Shown here in pieces: positions 52,707 through 61,266 of a stretch of 64,000 bases of DNA. The DNA lies in assembly GCA_050948825.1 (NCBI GenBank), contig JBMNEO010000006.1:62001-126000 (forward strand), written 5' to 3'. The position numbers were made by a program, and so were the translations under genes. The stretch is from DUQX01 sp050948825 (GTDB lineage Bacteria; Bacillota; Dethiobacteria; DTU022; UBA8154). Every line of letters starts with the position of its first letter. Position 1 is the first letter of the stretch. The notes under the pieces were generated by a model, which did no database searches, was not told the origin of the DNA, and saw only the letters and a program-made list of their open reading frames with translations.

Positions 52707-53318
52707 ATGGACAAGGGGTTGTTACTGGTTTTATCGGGACCCTCGGGAACAGGTAAGGGTACTGTATGCGAAAAGCTGTGCCAGCAACATTTGACTATAT
52801 GCAGCTCCATCTCTGTGACTTCCCGCTCTCCCCGGAAGGGGGAAAAAGACGGAGTTCATTATTATTTTTTACCAGAAGCCCAGTTTAAAAAGCTGATCAA
52901 AGAAGATTCGTTGATGGAATGGGCCAGGGTTTACGGTAATTATTACGGCACTCCGCTGAAGCAGGTTGAGGAAAAAAGAGCGCAGGGCCTGGATGTTATC
53001 CTCGAAATTGACACCCAGGGAGCAAAACAAATACGTGAACATATAAAAGAAGCGATCTTAATATTTTTGTTGCCTCCATCTTGGGAAGAGCTCTGGAACC
53101 GCATAAAGGGCCGGGGGACCGAAGAGCCTGAAGTTATGAAGGAAAGATATTTGGCCGCTTACGGCGAATTAAAGGAAATTTGGTATTATGATTATGTGGT
53201 TTATAATTATAATGTAGATGATGCGGTTGAGAAAATCAGGGCTATTATTTCTGCAGAGAAATGTCGCGTGGAAAGAAATAAAAAGATACTGGAAAAGCTG
53301 TCCGAGGAAAGGTGGTAA
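52707..53318 (+). CDS. gmk: Guanylate kinase
   Basis: Gmk phosphorylates GMP to GDP with ATP and helps set (p)ppGpp substrate pools. The 203-residue protein has the P-loop LSGPSGTGKGTVCEKL (about 8-23), the GMP-binding SVTSRSPRKGEKDGVHYYF (about 36-54), VILEIDTQGAKQIRE (about 96-110) and the lid RGTEEPEVMKERY. ATG 52707 has GGAGG six nt upstream; TTG 52695 in frame overlaps it. Confidence 0.97.
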   Translation: MDKGLLLVLSGPSGTGKGTVCEKLCQQHLTICSSISVTSRSPRKGEKDGVHYYFLPEAQFKKLIKEDSLMEWARVYGNYYGTPLKQVEEKRAQGLDVILEIDTQGAKQIREHIKEAILIFLLPPSWEELWNRIKGRGTEEPEVMKERYLAAYGELKEIWYYDYVVYNYNVDDAVEKIRAIISAEKCRVERNKKILEKLSEERW

Positions 53319-53320
53319 AC

Positions 53321-53527
53321 TTGATCTATCCCTCGATCGACGAAATGTTGAAAACGGTTGATAGCAGGTATTCCCTGGCGATCCTGGCGGCTAAGAGAGC
53401 CCGCCAGCTTCGTGAAAATCATATAGCGAAAGAAGAAGCAGGACTATTTAAGGAGGTTACCTCTGCCCTGGAGGAAATTGCTTCCGGCAGAATAACCTTT
53501 GAAAGAACGAAGGACGGTATAAAATAA
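53321..53527 (+). CDS. rpoZ: RNA polymerase omega subunit
   Basis: Omega assists folding and assembly of beta-prime. The 68-residue protein reads YPSIDEMLKTVDSRYSLAIL, then AAKRARQLRE, as in the family, with the C-terminal EEIASGRITFER. TTG 53321 is five nt after AAAGGTGG. It begins two bases after the gmk stop. Confidence 0.93.
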   Translation: MIYPSIDEMLKTVDSRYSLAILAAKRARQLRENHIAKEEAGLFKEVTSALEEIASGRITFERTKDGIK

Positions 53528-53533
53528 TACTTA

Positions 53534-53610
53534 CTTGGTGGGTGCCCCTGCAAACCAGCTTTTTCACCTGCATGATGCTAAGGCTATCCTTAGGTACCCA
53601 AGAAGCTGCA
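53534..53610 (+). ncRNA. Candidate pseudoknotted leader RNA before coaBC
   Basis: TGGGTGCC (53539-53546) can pair with GGTACCCA (53593-53600), one G-U pair. Within its loop CAGCTT (53556-53561) can pair with AAGCTG (53603-53608) beyond the stem, giving an H-type pseudoknot, and CTAAGG (53578-53583) with CCTTAG (53588-53593) gives an inner hairpin. It lies 85 nt before the coaBC start. No known riboswitch class is recognised by me; the pairing is by eye only. Confidence 0.35.
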
Positions 53611-53694
53611 CTTCACTATTAGGCGGATAAAGATGGTAAGAATTACTTCAGGGCTACATTGTGGTTTTCCAAAAAATATTGTGGGCGTGGATCA

Positions 53695-54900
53695 ATGCTG
53701 AAAAACAAATTGATTCTCCTGGGTATTACCGGGGGGATAGCGGCTTATAAAAGTGCTGAGCTGGCAAGGCTTCTTATTAAAGAAGGGGCGGTAGTCCAGG
53801 TGGTCATGACCAAAAATGCAGAGGCTTTTATTACGCCGCTTACGATGAAAACTCTAACAGGACGTCCAGTATATAGCGCTCTTTACAATCCGGATGCCCA
53901 GGGGAATTATTCGGCTACGGTTCATATAGATCTTGCTCGTGAACCGCAGATGGTGGTTGTAGCTCCCGCGACTGCCAACATCCTGGGGAAGATGGCTAAC
54001 GGTATTGCGGATGATCTGCTCTCCACTGTATTAATGGCCGTTAATACAGCAGAGTGCCCGGTTATCCTTGCTCCTTCGATGAATACCTCTATGTTCCATA
54101 ATCCGGCGGTGCGGAATAATATCGCTGTTTTACGCAGGAGAGGCTATAATATGGCGGATCCCCTTGATGGATTCCTTGCCTGCGGTGAAGTGGGGGAGGG
54201 GCGCATGGTCGAGCCTTCCGGATTGTTGGAGATTATTAAGCGCAAATTTCAGCAGACAAGGGATTATAACGGACTTACCGTGCTTGTTACCGCCGGTCCG
54301 ACCAGGGAAGCGCTGGATCCCGTTCGCTTTCTAAGCAACCATTCCAGTGGGCGTATGGGTTATGCCCTGGCGCAGGCGGCTGCAGAAAGGGGCGCACACG
54401 TAATATTAATCAGCGGGCCAACCGTCCTGGATACTCCGCCGGGGGCTGATTTTTATCCCGTGGTATCAGCGCAGGAGATGTATGAAGCTGTTATGGACAA
54501 ACTTCCTGCTGCAGATATTGTAATCAAATCTGCTGCTGTGGCCGATTACAGGCCGGAGAGTATATCCGCTCAAAAAATAAAAAAAGGCGGAGAAATGACC
54601 CTTAAACTTGTCCGCAATCCTGATATATTAAAGGAAATAGGGAAGAAAAAGGGCAATATTTTTGTTGTAGGCTTTGCAGCAGAAACCGAAAATATTTTGG
54701 TTAACGGTAAAAAGAAAATTACCGATAAAAATCTGGATATGATCGTGGCCAATGACCTTACCAGGGAGGGCGCCGGTTTTAATACAGAAACAAATATAGT
54801 ACATCTTTTATTCCGGGATGGAAGGGAAGAAAGGCTGCCGCTTATGACCAAATATGAGCTTGCGCACTTAATACTTGATCGTATTAAAGAGAATAAATAA
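53695..54900 (+). CDS. coaBC: Bifunctional phosphopantothenoylcysteine decarboxylase/phosphopantothenate-cysteine ligase
   Basis: CoaBC makes 4-phosphopantetheine in two steps of coenzyme A synthesis. The 401-residue protein has the FMN-type CoaC domain (LLGITGGIAAYKSAELARLL, APSMNTSMFHNPAV near 128-141, active-site ACGEVGEGRM near 161-170) and the CoaB domain (VTAGPTREALDPVRFLSNHSSGRMG in parts near 199-223; KSAAVADYRP). ATG 53695 gives the usual MLKNKLILLGITGG start; no good ribosome binding site is visible close by. The gene follows rpoZ as in B. subtilis. Confidence 0.95.
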   Translation: MLKNKLILLGITGGIAAYKSAELARLLIKEGAVVQVVMTKNAEAFITPLTMKTLTGRPVYSALYNPDAQGNYSATVHIDLAREPQMVVVAPATANILGKMANGIADDLLSTVLMAVNTAECPVILAPSMNTSMFHNPAVRNNIAVLRRRGYNMADPLDGFLACGEVGEGRMVEPSGLLEIIKRKFQQTRDYNGLTVLVTAGPTREALDPVRFLSNHSSGRMGYALAQAAAERGAHVILISGPTVLDTPPGADFYPVVSAQEMYEAVMDKLPAADIVIKSAAVADYRPESISAQKIKKGGEMTLKLVRNPDILKEIGKKKGNIFVVGFAAETENILVNGKKKITDKNLDMIVANDLTREGAGFNTETNIVHLLFRDGREERLPLMTKYELAHLILDRIKENK

Positions 54901-55012
54901 AAGTAAGCCATAAGCAGTCTTGTACAGATAAGCAGGATGACTTTCCGGCTTCAGGATAACCGCGTATCAGGATGATTCCCCCGGTATTGAGAATATTTTA
55001 GCAATATACTAT

Positions 55013-55033
55013 GGGTTTTTATAACCCTTTTTT
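55013..55033 (+). terminator. Intrinsic terminator after coaBC
   Basis: GGGTT (55013-55017), loop TTTAT, AACCC (55023-55027), then six T. It ends the yicC-coaBC operon. A competing pair AACCC with GGGTT at 55038-55042 also exists. Confidence 0.7.
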
Positions 55034-55076
55034 GTTAGGGTTCAGCGAAGGTCTTTTGCCAGGGAAGACGCAAAGT

Positions 55077-55099
55077 AAAAAAAGATGCTGTGTAGCATC
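55077..55099 (-). terminator. Intrinsic terminator of spoIIM
   Basis: On the minus strand GATGCT-ACAC-AGCATC is followed by seven T (plus-strand A-run 55077-55083). It lies about 95 bases after the spoIIM stop, just past the tandem repeats, which contain partial copies of the same GCATC sequence. Confidence 0.75.
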
Positions 55100-55189
55100 C
55101 TAAAAAACCTTTATTGTTTTGTGTAGCATCCTAAAAAACCTTTATTGTTTTGTGTAGCATCCAAAAAACTTTTATTGTTTTGTGTGGCG
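55090..55189. repeat. Three tandem 31-bp repeats downstream of spoIIM
   Basis: Units beginning GTGTAGCATCC start at 55090, 55121 and 55152; a fourth partial unit (GTGTGGCG) starts at 55182. The first two are identical, the third has small changes. Each unit carries AAAAAACC and TTTATTGTTTT. The array sits in the 3' untranslated region of spoIIM. There are no spacers, so it is not a CRISPR array. Confidence 0.85.
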
Positions 55190-55194
55190 CTGTA

Positions 55195-55833
55195 CTAGAA
55201 TATTTGCATATTCGGCATATTATTAAATACGAGCTGGATAAGTCTGGGGGTTACCAGCACTTCTACGATTGCTGCAGTAATAAGCATGAGTAAAATTAGG
55301 GGGAAAACAGCAAAGAACTCTTTCCAAATAATACCCAGGCTCTCCCAGCGTTTTTTTTGGGGAAGGGGGAAAACAAGGTGGAACCCTATTTTAAGTCCAA
55401 AGGCTGCGCTTGTAAAAAATGCCGGAAGTTCGAAAATTCCGTGGGGCAAAATGCCGATCGCCAGAAAGGCCAGGCCGGAGGCGCCTCCTTCCCCCAGATT
55501 GGCGGCTACTCCTCCCAGCATGGCCCCGTTAGCAAAAAGGCTTAGCAGGGTAGGTATGCCCAGTATAATGCCAAAGATTATCATCTGGAGCGAGGCAAAA
55601 AAATTGTTTAAAAAGAGAATGAGGATGCCTGTTACAGGCGATCCGGAAAATATTATCCTGGCCATCTCTTCCAGGAGCGCTTGCTGGGTTTCTGTAAGTT
55701 CTAGAATAAAATTGTTCCCACCGCTAAAAGTTAATAACGAGGCGACAATCCCTAAAATAAAGAAAAGCAGGGAAAGCACAATCCAGTTCAGGTTTTCATA
55801 AAGGATACGTTTAACCCTGTGGTTGATAAACAT
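55195..55833 (-). CDS. spoIIM: Stage II sporulation protein M family (SpoIIM/DUF95) membrane protein
   Basis: SpoIIM with SpoIID and SpoIIP drives septal peptidoglycan remodelling and engulfment. The 212-residue protein has about five membrane helices and the family elements LFILGIVASLLTF (about 24-36), NNFFASLQMIIFGIILGIPTLLSLFANG (about 75-102) and LPHGIFELPAFF (about 128-139). The minus-strand start ATG 55833 has AAAGGAG upstream. Many Clostridia have several DUF95 proteins, so it may be a paralog not devoted to engulfment. It is antisense to its neighbours and divergent from priA. Confidence 0.88.
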   Translation of the reverse strand: MFINHRVKRILYENLNWIVLSLLFFILGIVASLLTFSGGNNFILELTETQQALLEEMARIIFSGSPVTGILILFLNNFFASLQMIIFGIILGIPTLLSLFANGAMLGGVAANLGEGGASGLAFLAIGILPHGIFELPAFFTSAAFGLKIGFHLVFPLPQKKRWESLGIIWKEFFAVFPLILLMLITAAIVEVLVTPRLIQLVFNNMPNMQIF

Positions 55834-55914
55834 TTTAACTCCTTTTTCAGTTTAGTATCATACTGTATCATTATATTATAATCTTTGAGCTAATGGAAGA
55901 TCGAGGTGCCTAAA

Positions 55915-58161
55915 ATGAAGGAAGGGCTATATGCCCGGGTAATTCTGGATATGATCAGCGATGCAGTGGACAGGCCTTTTCAATACCTTATTCCCCCGGG
56001 TTTACAAGAAAAAATAAAGATCGGCTCAAGTGTACGGGTTCCTTTTCGCTCCAGAGAAATAACAGCTTATGTGGTAGCTTTAGATAAAAAACCGCAGGTC
56101 GATACCCTTCGTGAAATCGCTGGTTTGCAGGATGAGGGGGCTTTACAGGAAGAGCTTGTTGAACTGAGTTACTGGCTTTCGAGGAGGTTTTTCAGCAGGT
56201 GGATTGAAGCAATACACCTTTGCCTGCCCCCGGGAAATAATAAAGTTAGAACAAAATATGTAGAACTAATTTTGCCGCTGCTTTCCGCAAAGGAGTTGCA
56301 GGAGGAGGGAGCAAATCTTAAAAAAAGGGCACTCCGCCAGTCTCTTATTCTGGAACACCTGGCACAAGCGGGTGAAGAAGGCCTGCCATGGAATGATCTG
56401 AAGAAAATTACCGGGGCGGGGCGCCAGAGCCTGCTCTCCTTAATAAAAAAGGGCCTGGTAAAAATAGAAAAGGTTCCCGGAGAACGTGCTTTTATAGATG
56501 AAATTGCGGCAAGTACCCCGGGGAATACGGATCTTAGTTTTTCGCCGCAGCAGGAGGCTGTATGGAAGGAGATCAAGAAAGGTTTCTCATCCGCTCCACA
56601 GGAATATTTAATTTATGGTGTAACCGGGAGCGGGAAAACGGAACTTTACCTGCGGGCGGCTGAAGAAGCTTTAAGCCGGGGACGCACGGTTTTAATTTTG
56701 GTTCCTGAAATTGCGCTAACCCCCCATATTATTGAACAATTTCGGGGACGGTTCTCCGGCGAATTTGCATTAATGCACAGTAACCTTTCTGCGGGGGAGA
56801 GGTTTGAACAGTGGTGGCGGGTAAAAAGGGGGAATGCGCGGGTCGTTCTCGGGGCGCGCTCTGCAGTCTTTGCCCCTTTAGAAAACATCGGGCTGATTGT
56901 CATGGATGAAGAGCATGAAAATACATATAAACAGGGCGATTCACCCCGCTACCATACCAGGGACGTGGCTAAATGGAGGGCCGCATATAACGGTTCTGTT
57001 TTATTGCTGGGAAGCGCAACCCCTTCTCTGGAAACATATGCTGAGGCAAAAAAAGGAAATATTCCGCTGCTTGAGCTGACGGAGAGGGTAGGGGGACGTC
57101 CCCTTCCTGCGATCGAGATTGTTGATATGCGTCAGGAATTCAAGAAAAGGAACAAGGGCATTTTTAGCCGCAAACTATGGAAGGCGATTAATGACACTCT
57201 ATTACGCGGGGAGCAGGTTATTCTTTTTCTCAACCGCCGGGGCTTTTCAAGCTTTCAGCTTTGCCGTCAGTGCGGTTATGTTATGCGCTGTCCCTCCTGC
57301 GATATTTCTTTAACTTATCATGCATCTCCGGAACACCTTGAATGTCATTATTGCGGTTATAAAAGGGTTGTTCCCGAATTTTGCCCAAAATGTAAGAGCC
57401 CGCATATCAGGAATTTTGGTCTTGGAACACAAAAGGTGGAAAAAGAGGCTAAAAGCTGCTTTCCCAATGCTTTCGTGATGAGAATGGATAGCGACACTGC
57501 TGTTGGGAAGGGTGCTTATTTAAAGATTTTAAGCGCTTTCAGGGAACAGAAAGCTGCAATTCTCATTGGGACGCAGATGATTGCCAAAGGCCTTGATTTC
57601 CCGGATGTTACCCTGGTTGGGGTTATCGCCGCCGATATAAGCCTGCATCTCCCCGACTTCCGGGCCGGGGAAAGGACCTTCCAGTTATTGTCGCAGGTGG
57701 CCGGAAGAGCGGGCCGGGGCGACAAAAAGGGGAAGGTAATCATTCAGACCTTTACCCCCTGGCATTATAGTATTCAGGCTGCGGCCAAGCATGATTTTCA
57801 TGGCTTTATTGAAGAAGAATTTAACAGGCGCCGGGGGCTTTTATATCCTCCTTTTTCTGAAATCATCCTCTTCAGCTGCAGCTCACCGCAGGAAAAAAAA
57901 GCAGCTGAAGCTGCGGGTAAGCTCAGGGTAAGTTTATTAAAACATCTGCCATCTTTAAGTGCAGGCAAAGAAGAGCTTCTGGGGCCTTTCCCGGCGCCAA
58001 TTAAAAAAATCAACGGGCGTTTTCGTTATCAGCTTTTGTATAAGGGTGAAAACCTGGGTTTAAAATGTGAAATGATTCGGAGTATGGTCTGGAATTATAA
58101 AAAAGAAATACGGGGTGATATACGGGTTTTAGTAGATTTTAACCCTCTTATGATGTTATAA
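55915..58161 (+). CDS. priA: Primosomal replication restart helicase PriA
   Basis: PriA recognises collapsed forks and reloads the replicative helicase. The 748-residue superfamily 2 protein has the 3'-DNA-binding domain (1-105), a winged-helix part, Walker A GVTGSGKTELYLR (about 235-247), DEEH (about 330-333), two zinc sites in the sequence CRQCGYVMRCPSC...CHYCG...CPKC (about 447-495) and helicase motif VAGRAGRGDKKG (about 598-609). ATG 55915 follows GAGGTG; GTG 55906 overlaps that site. Confidence 0.96.
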   Translation: MKEGLYARVILDMISDAVDRPFQYLIPPGLQEKIKIGSSVRVPFRSREITAYVVALDKKPQVDTLREIAGLQDEGALQEELVELSYWLSRRFFSRWIEAIHLCLPPGNNKVRTKYVELILPLLSAKELQEEGANLKKRALRQSLILEHLAQAGEEGLPWNDLKKITGAGRQSLLSLIKKGLVKIEKVPGERAFIDEIAASTPGNTDLSFSPQQEAVWKEIKKGFSSAPQEYLIYGVTGSGKTELYLRAAEEALSRGRTVLILVPEIALTPHIIEQFRGRFSGEFALMHSNLSAGERFEQWWRVKRGNARVVLGARSAVFAPLENIGLIVMDEEHENTYKQGDSPRYHTRDVAKWRAAYNGSVLLLGSATPSLETYAEAKKGNIPLLELTERVGGRPLPAIEIVDMRQEFKKRNKGIFSRKLWKAINDTLLRGEQVILFLNRRGFSSFQLCRQCGYVMRCPSCDISLTYHASPEHLECHYCGYKRVVPEFCPKCKSPHIRNFGLGTQKVEKEAKSCFPNAFVMRMDSDTAVGKGAYLKILSAFREQKAAILIGTQMIAKGLDFPDVTLVGVIAADISLHLPDFRAGERTFQLLSQVAGRAGRGDKKGKVIIQTFTPWHYSIQAAAKHDFHGFIEEEFNRRRGLLYPPFSEIILFSCSSPQEKKAAEAAGKLRVSLLKHLPSLSAGKEELLGPFPAPIKKINGRFRYQLLYKGENLGLKCEMIRSMVWNYKKEIRGDIRVLVDFNPLMML

Positions 58162-58182
58162 TTATTCTAGGGAGGGAAAACA

Positions 58183-58668
58183 ATGGCCTTGAGGTTCATT
58201 CGCAGGGAAAGGGATCCGGTTTTAAGGAAAAAGACCGCTCCTGTTTCTAAATTTACGCCGCAATTAACCGAATTGATCGAGGATATGATTGAAACGATGC
58301 TGGATGCCGAAGGGGTCGGTCTGGCTGCACCGCAGGTCGGTATTTCAAAAAGCATCATTGTAGTTAGGGATAAAGACAAATGTTTTGAAGTAATAAACCC
58401 TGAAATATTAAACGGGGAAGGAGAGGTTGTTGATATTGAGGGCTGTTTGAGCTTTCCCGGCGTTTATGGCGAGGTTCCCCGTTTTTCCCGCGTAGAGGTA
58501 AAGGGTTTGGATAGAAATAAAGAAGAAATAAATATCAGCGCGGAGGGGTTTCTCTCCAGGATTTTTCAGCATGAGATTGACCACCTCCAGGGAGTTTTAT
58601 TTGTTGACCGGGCATTGAAGCTGCTTACCCCGGAGGAGATTAAGAAAATGGGCGAAAAGGAAAACTAG
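58183..58668 (+). CDS. def: Peptide deformylase
   Basis: Def removes the formyl group from new proteins using a bound metal. The 161-residue protein has motif 1 GVGLAAPQVG (about 46-55), motif 2 EGCLSFPG with the metal Cys (about 87-94) and motif 3 HEIDHLQG (about 130-137). Start ATG 58183 has AGGGAGG upstream. It forms the usual pair with fmt. Confidence 0.97.
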   Translation: MALRFIRRERDPVLRKKTAPVSKFTPQLTELIEDMIETMLDAEGVGLAAPQVGISKSIIVVRDKDKCFEVINPEILNGEGEVVDIEGCLSFPGVYGEVPRFSRVEVKGLDRNKEEINISAEGFLSRIFQHEIDHLQGVLFVDRALKLLTPEEIKKMGEKEN

Positions 58669-58774
58669 TACAGTAATGTATCATCATGGGAGCCGGACTG
58701 TAATTAAAACTGAAGCGGTTGCGGCACCCTGAACTCCTGTGCAGCTAAGGATTTTGTTAAGAAGGTGATGTATT

Positions 58775-59731
58775 TTGGACTTAAATGTACTTTTTTTAGG
58801 AACCAGCCCGTTTGCCATTCCTTCTTTGAGAATGCTGGCCGAGAGCGGCTTGCGTTCGTTTGCGGCTGTTACCAGGCCTGATCGCCCTGCAGGGAGAGGC
58901 AAAAAAAGTTCTATGACACCGGTTAAAGCGGAGGCGTTGAAATATAATATTACCCTGTTCCAGCCGGAGGGGCGTGCCGGGCTGTTAGAAGTTTTAGAAA
59001 AGACAAACCCCGAACTTCTGATTAATGTGGCTTTTGGTATGTTCTTGCCGCCGGCGGTACTCGATTATCCTCCCCTGGGATGCATCAACCTTCACCCTTC
59101 GCTGCTACCCGCCTACCGCGGTGCGGCTCCGATTCAGAGGGCGCTGATGTCCGGAGAGGAATATACAGGGGTAACGGTTTTATATATGTCACCCGAATTG
59201 GATGCCGGGGATATTATCCTGCAGGAAAAAACAGGTATTGGCTTTCAGGAAAACTACGGTTCTCTTCACGACCGGCTGGCGGAACTGGGCGCGGTTAAAC
59301 TGTTACAAGCGCTGAAGTTGTTGGAAAAAGGCGCTGTCCCCCGTATCCAGCAGGATGATGAGAAGGCAACTTATGCACCCCCGTTAACCAGGGATGAAGA
59401 AAGGATAATCTGGAACAGCCCGGCCATCCGGATATATAATCAGGTGCGCTCTCTGGATCCGGCCCCCGGGGCTTATACCCGTTTCCGCAATAAACGACTC
59501 AAGGTTTGGAAAACGGTGCCGGTCGGAAAAGATACTTCGCAAGGAACAAAAGAGGATTTTGCACCTTTATCTCCCGGAACAGTCAGCTCTGTTACGAAGG
59601 AATGCTTTGAGGTTGCCTCCGGCCGGGGTTTTCTGCGGGTTTTGGAGTTGCAGCCGGAGGGCAAAAAGCGCATGAGCACCCGTGATTTTTTAAAGGGTTA
59701 CCAGTTGAAAGTTGGCGAGTCATTTGAGTGA
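58775..59731 (+). CDS. fmt: Methionyl-tRNA formyltransferase
   Basis: Fmt formylates initiator Met-tRNA with 10-formyl-THF. The 318-residue protein has NVLFLGTSPFAIPSL (about 4-18), RPDRPAGRGKK (about 36-46), the catalytic region INLHPSLLPAYRGAAPIQ with the conserved Asn/His (about 106-123) and SLDPAPGAYT in the C-terminal OB domain (about 227-236). TTG 58775 follows AAGGTGATG. Confidence 0.96.
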   Translation: MDLNVLFLGTSPFAIPSLRMLAESGLRSFAAVTRPDRPAGRGKKSSMTPVKAEALKYNITLFQPEGRAGLLEVLEKTNPELLINVAFGMFLPPAVLDYPPLGCINLHPSLLPAYRGAAPIQRALMSGEEYTGVTVLYMSPELDAGDIILQEKTGIGFQENYGSLHDRLAELGAVKLLQALKLLEKGAVPRIQQDDEKATYAPPLTRDEERIIWNSPAIRIYNQVRSLDPAPGAYTRFRNKRLKVWKTVPVGKDTSQGTKEDFAPLSPGTVSSVTKECFEVASGRGFLRVLELQPEGKKRMSTRDFLKGYQLKVGESFE

Positions 59732-60509
59732 GATTGTTAGGGTAAAGAATGCTGCTGAAAAGAATACTATTAAGAAGAGAACTTTTTTAGGTTTGCTGCT
59801 CACGGCCCTTCTCTTTCTCCTGGGGGTGGCTTTTTACCTCTTAATTTTTGTGCGCTATCCGTATGCTTTTTTTTCACGCAGCTTTGTTATGGGGCTAACC
59901 ATTTCCACCTTCTTATTAACCTTGCTTTTTTTATGCGGGCTTTTTGCTATAGTGCTATCGATAATAAGAAAACGCACCTTTCCACCCCTGTGCTGGGTAA
60001 TGGATAAAACATTGCTTTTGCTTTATCCCATTGTTTTACTGATCGGTCGTTTGACCCATATCACGCAGGAAAAAATACAACGTTCTTTTATTGAGGTTAA
60101 TAACCAGCTGGTCAGGTCCAGAGCAGTAAAGGTTGAAAAAGCTGAGCTTTTATTGCTCCTGCCGCACTGCCTTCAAAATGACAACTGCAATTATAAAATT
60201 ACACATGATATTAATAACTGCCGCAGGTGCGGGCGCTGCCAGATAGCCCAGATTCTTGAACTGGCATCTGCCAGGGAGGTGCCTGCAGTTGTGGTTACTG
60301 GAGGCACGCTGGCGCGCCGTGCAGTGAAAAAATATGCCCCGCGAACGGTTGTGGCCGTCGCCTGCGAAAGAGATCTTTCGAGCGGAGTTCTTGACAGCTT
60401 CCCAATGCCTGTTCTCGGTGTTTTAAATGAAAGGCCGGAAGGTCCCTGTTATAATACAAGGGTAGATTTAAAGTCATTACAGGAAGCGCTGGATTTGTTT
60501 TTAACATAA
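59712..60509 (+). CDS. DUF116 membrane protein with Cys-rich domain
   Basis: A 265-residue protein with two pairs of membrane helices (about 24-50, 57-85 and 100-120) and a C-terminal cytoplasmic domain with a cysteine set LPHCLQNDNC...NNCRRCGRCQI (about 154-178), which looks suited to bind a metal or iron-sulfur cluster, then a Rossmann-like part (VPAVVVTGG...VVAVACERDLSSGV). DUF116 genes follow fmt in many Clostridia; no function is proven. It overlaps the fmt end by 20 bases; the start is TTG 59712 or TTG 59724. Confidence 0.85.
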   Translation: MASHLSEIVRVKNAAEKNTIKKRTFLGLLLTALLFLLGVAFYLLIFVRYPYAFFSRSFVMGLTISTFLLTLLFLCGLFAIVLSIIRKRTFPPLCWVMDKTLLLLYPIVLLIGRLTHITQEKIQRSFIEVNNQLVRSRAVKVEKAELLLLLPHCLQNDNCNYKITHDINNCRRCGRCQIAQILELASAREVPAVVVTGGTLARRAVKKYAPRTVVAVACERDLSSGVLDSFPMPVLGVLNERPEGPCYNTRVDLKSLQEALDLFLT

Positions 60510-60564
60510 AAATGATAAACCTATAAGAATATTTTTATAAATTTTAAGGAGGCTAACTGGAAGC

Positions 60565-61254
60565 ATGTGGTTTTTTGATACCGGGATGATTATTTTTGTT
60601 ATACCCGCCATGATTTTTGCCATGTATGCTCAGAGCAAGGTGCGCAGCGCTTACGCGCGCTACAGCAGGGTTCGCAGCAGCAGCAGCATAACCGGAGCGC
60701 AGGTGGCACGAACACTTCTCGATCGGGCGGGGCTGGAAGAGGTCAAGGTAGTTCAGACGCAGGGCCAGCTTACGGATCATTACGATCCGCGCCAGAAGGT
60801 TGTCCGGCTTTCCCCCCAGGTTTATGGTGATTCTTCCCTGGCTGCGCTGGGTATAGCCGCACATGAGGTTGGGCACGCCATACAGCATGATACCGATTAT
60901 CTGCCGCTGGGCATCCGCAATTCCATTGTCCCTCTGGCAAACCTGGGATCGAGGGCAGCTTTTCCCCTTTTCTTCATCGGGTTTATTTTCAGCGGGGGCG
61001 GGCTGGAGATTCTTATGGATATCGGCATAGCGGTATTCCTTTTTGCCGTGCTCTTTCAAGCGATCACTCTGCCTGTAGAATTTAACGCCAGTAATAGGGC
61101 GATAGCTATACTGGAAGGAGGGGGTTACTTAAACTCCCAGGAACTAAATGGAGCGAAGCAAGTCCTCAGTGCGGCAGCGTTAACGTATGTTGCAGCCCTG
61201 GCAGTGGCGTTTGCCCAGCTTTTCCGGCTGCTGCTGTTAAGGAATCGAAGATAA
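60565..61254 (+). CDS. Zinc metallopeptidase, YugP family
   Basis: A 229-residue membrane protein with helices at about 5-25, 125-165 and 205-225 and the zinc motif AAHEVGHAIQH (HEVGH at about 100-104) followed by a downstream acidic ligand in the E-F-N-A-S-N region (about 171-177). YugP-type peptidases are membrane enzymes of unknown substrate, often near fmt-rsmB in Firmicutes. ATG 60565 has AAGGAGG upstream. Confidence 0.9.
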   Translation: MWFFDTGMIIFVIPAMIFAMYAQSKVRSAYARYSRVRSSSSITGAQVARTLLDRAGLEEVKVVQTQGQLTDHYDPRQKVVRLSPQVYGDSSLAALGIAAHEVGHAIQHDTDYLPLGIRNSIVPLANLGSRAAFPLFFIGFIFSGGGLEILMDIGIAVFLFAVLFQAITLPVEFNASNRAIAILEGGGYLNSQELNGAKQVLSAAALTYVAALAVAFAQLFRLLLLRNRR

Positions 61255-61266
61255 AGGAGATTTGCC

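Noticed and set aside
55090..55189. Short regular repeats as a CRISPR array
   Set aside because: The units are directly adjacent without unique spacers, and no cas genes are in the window.
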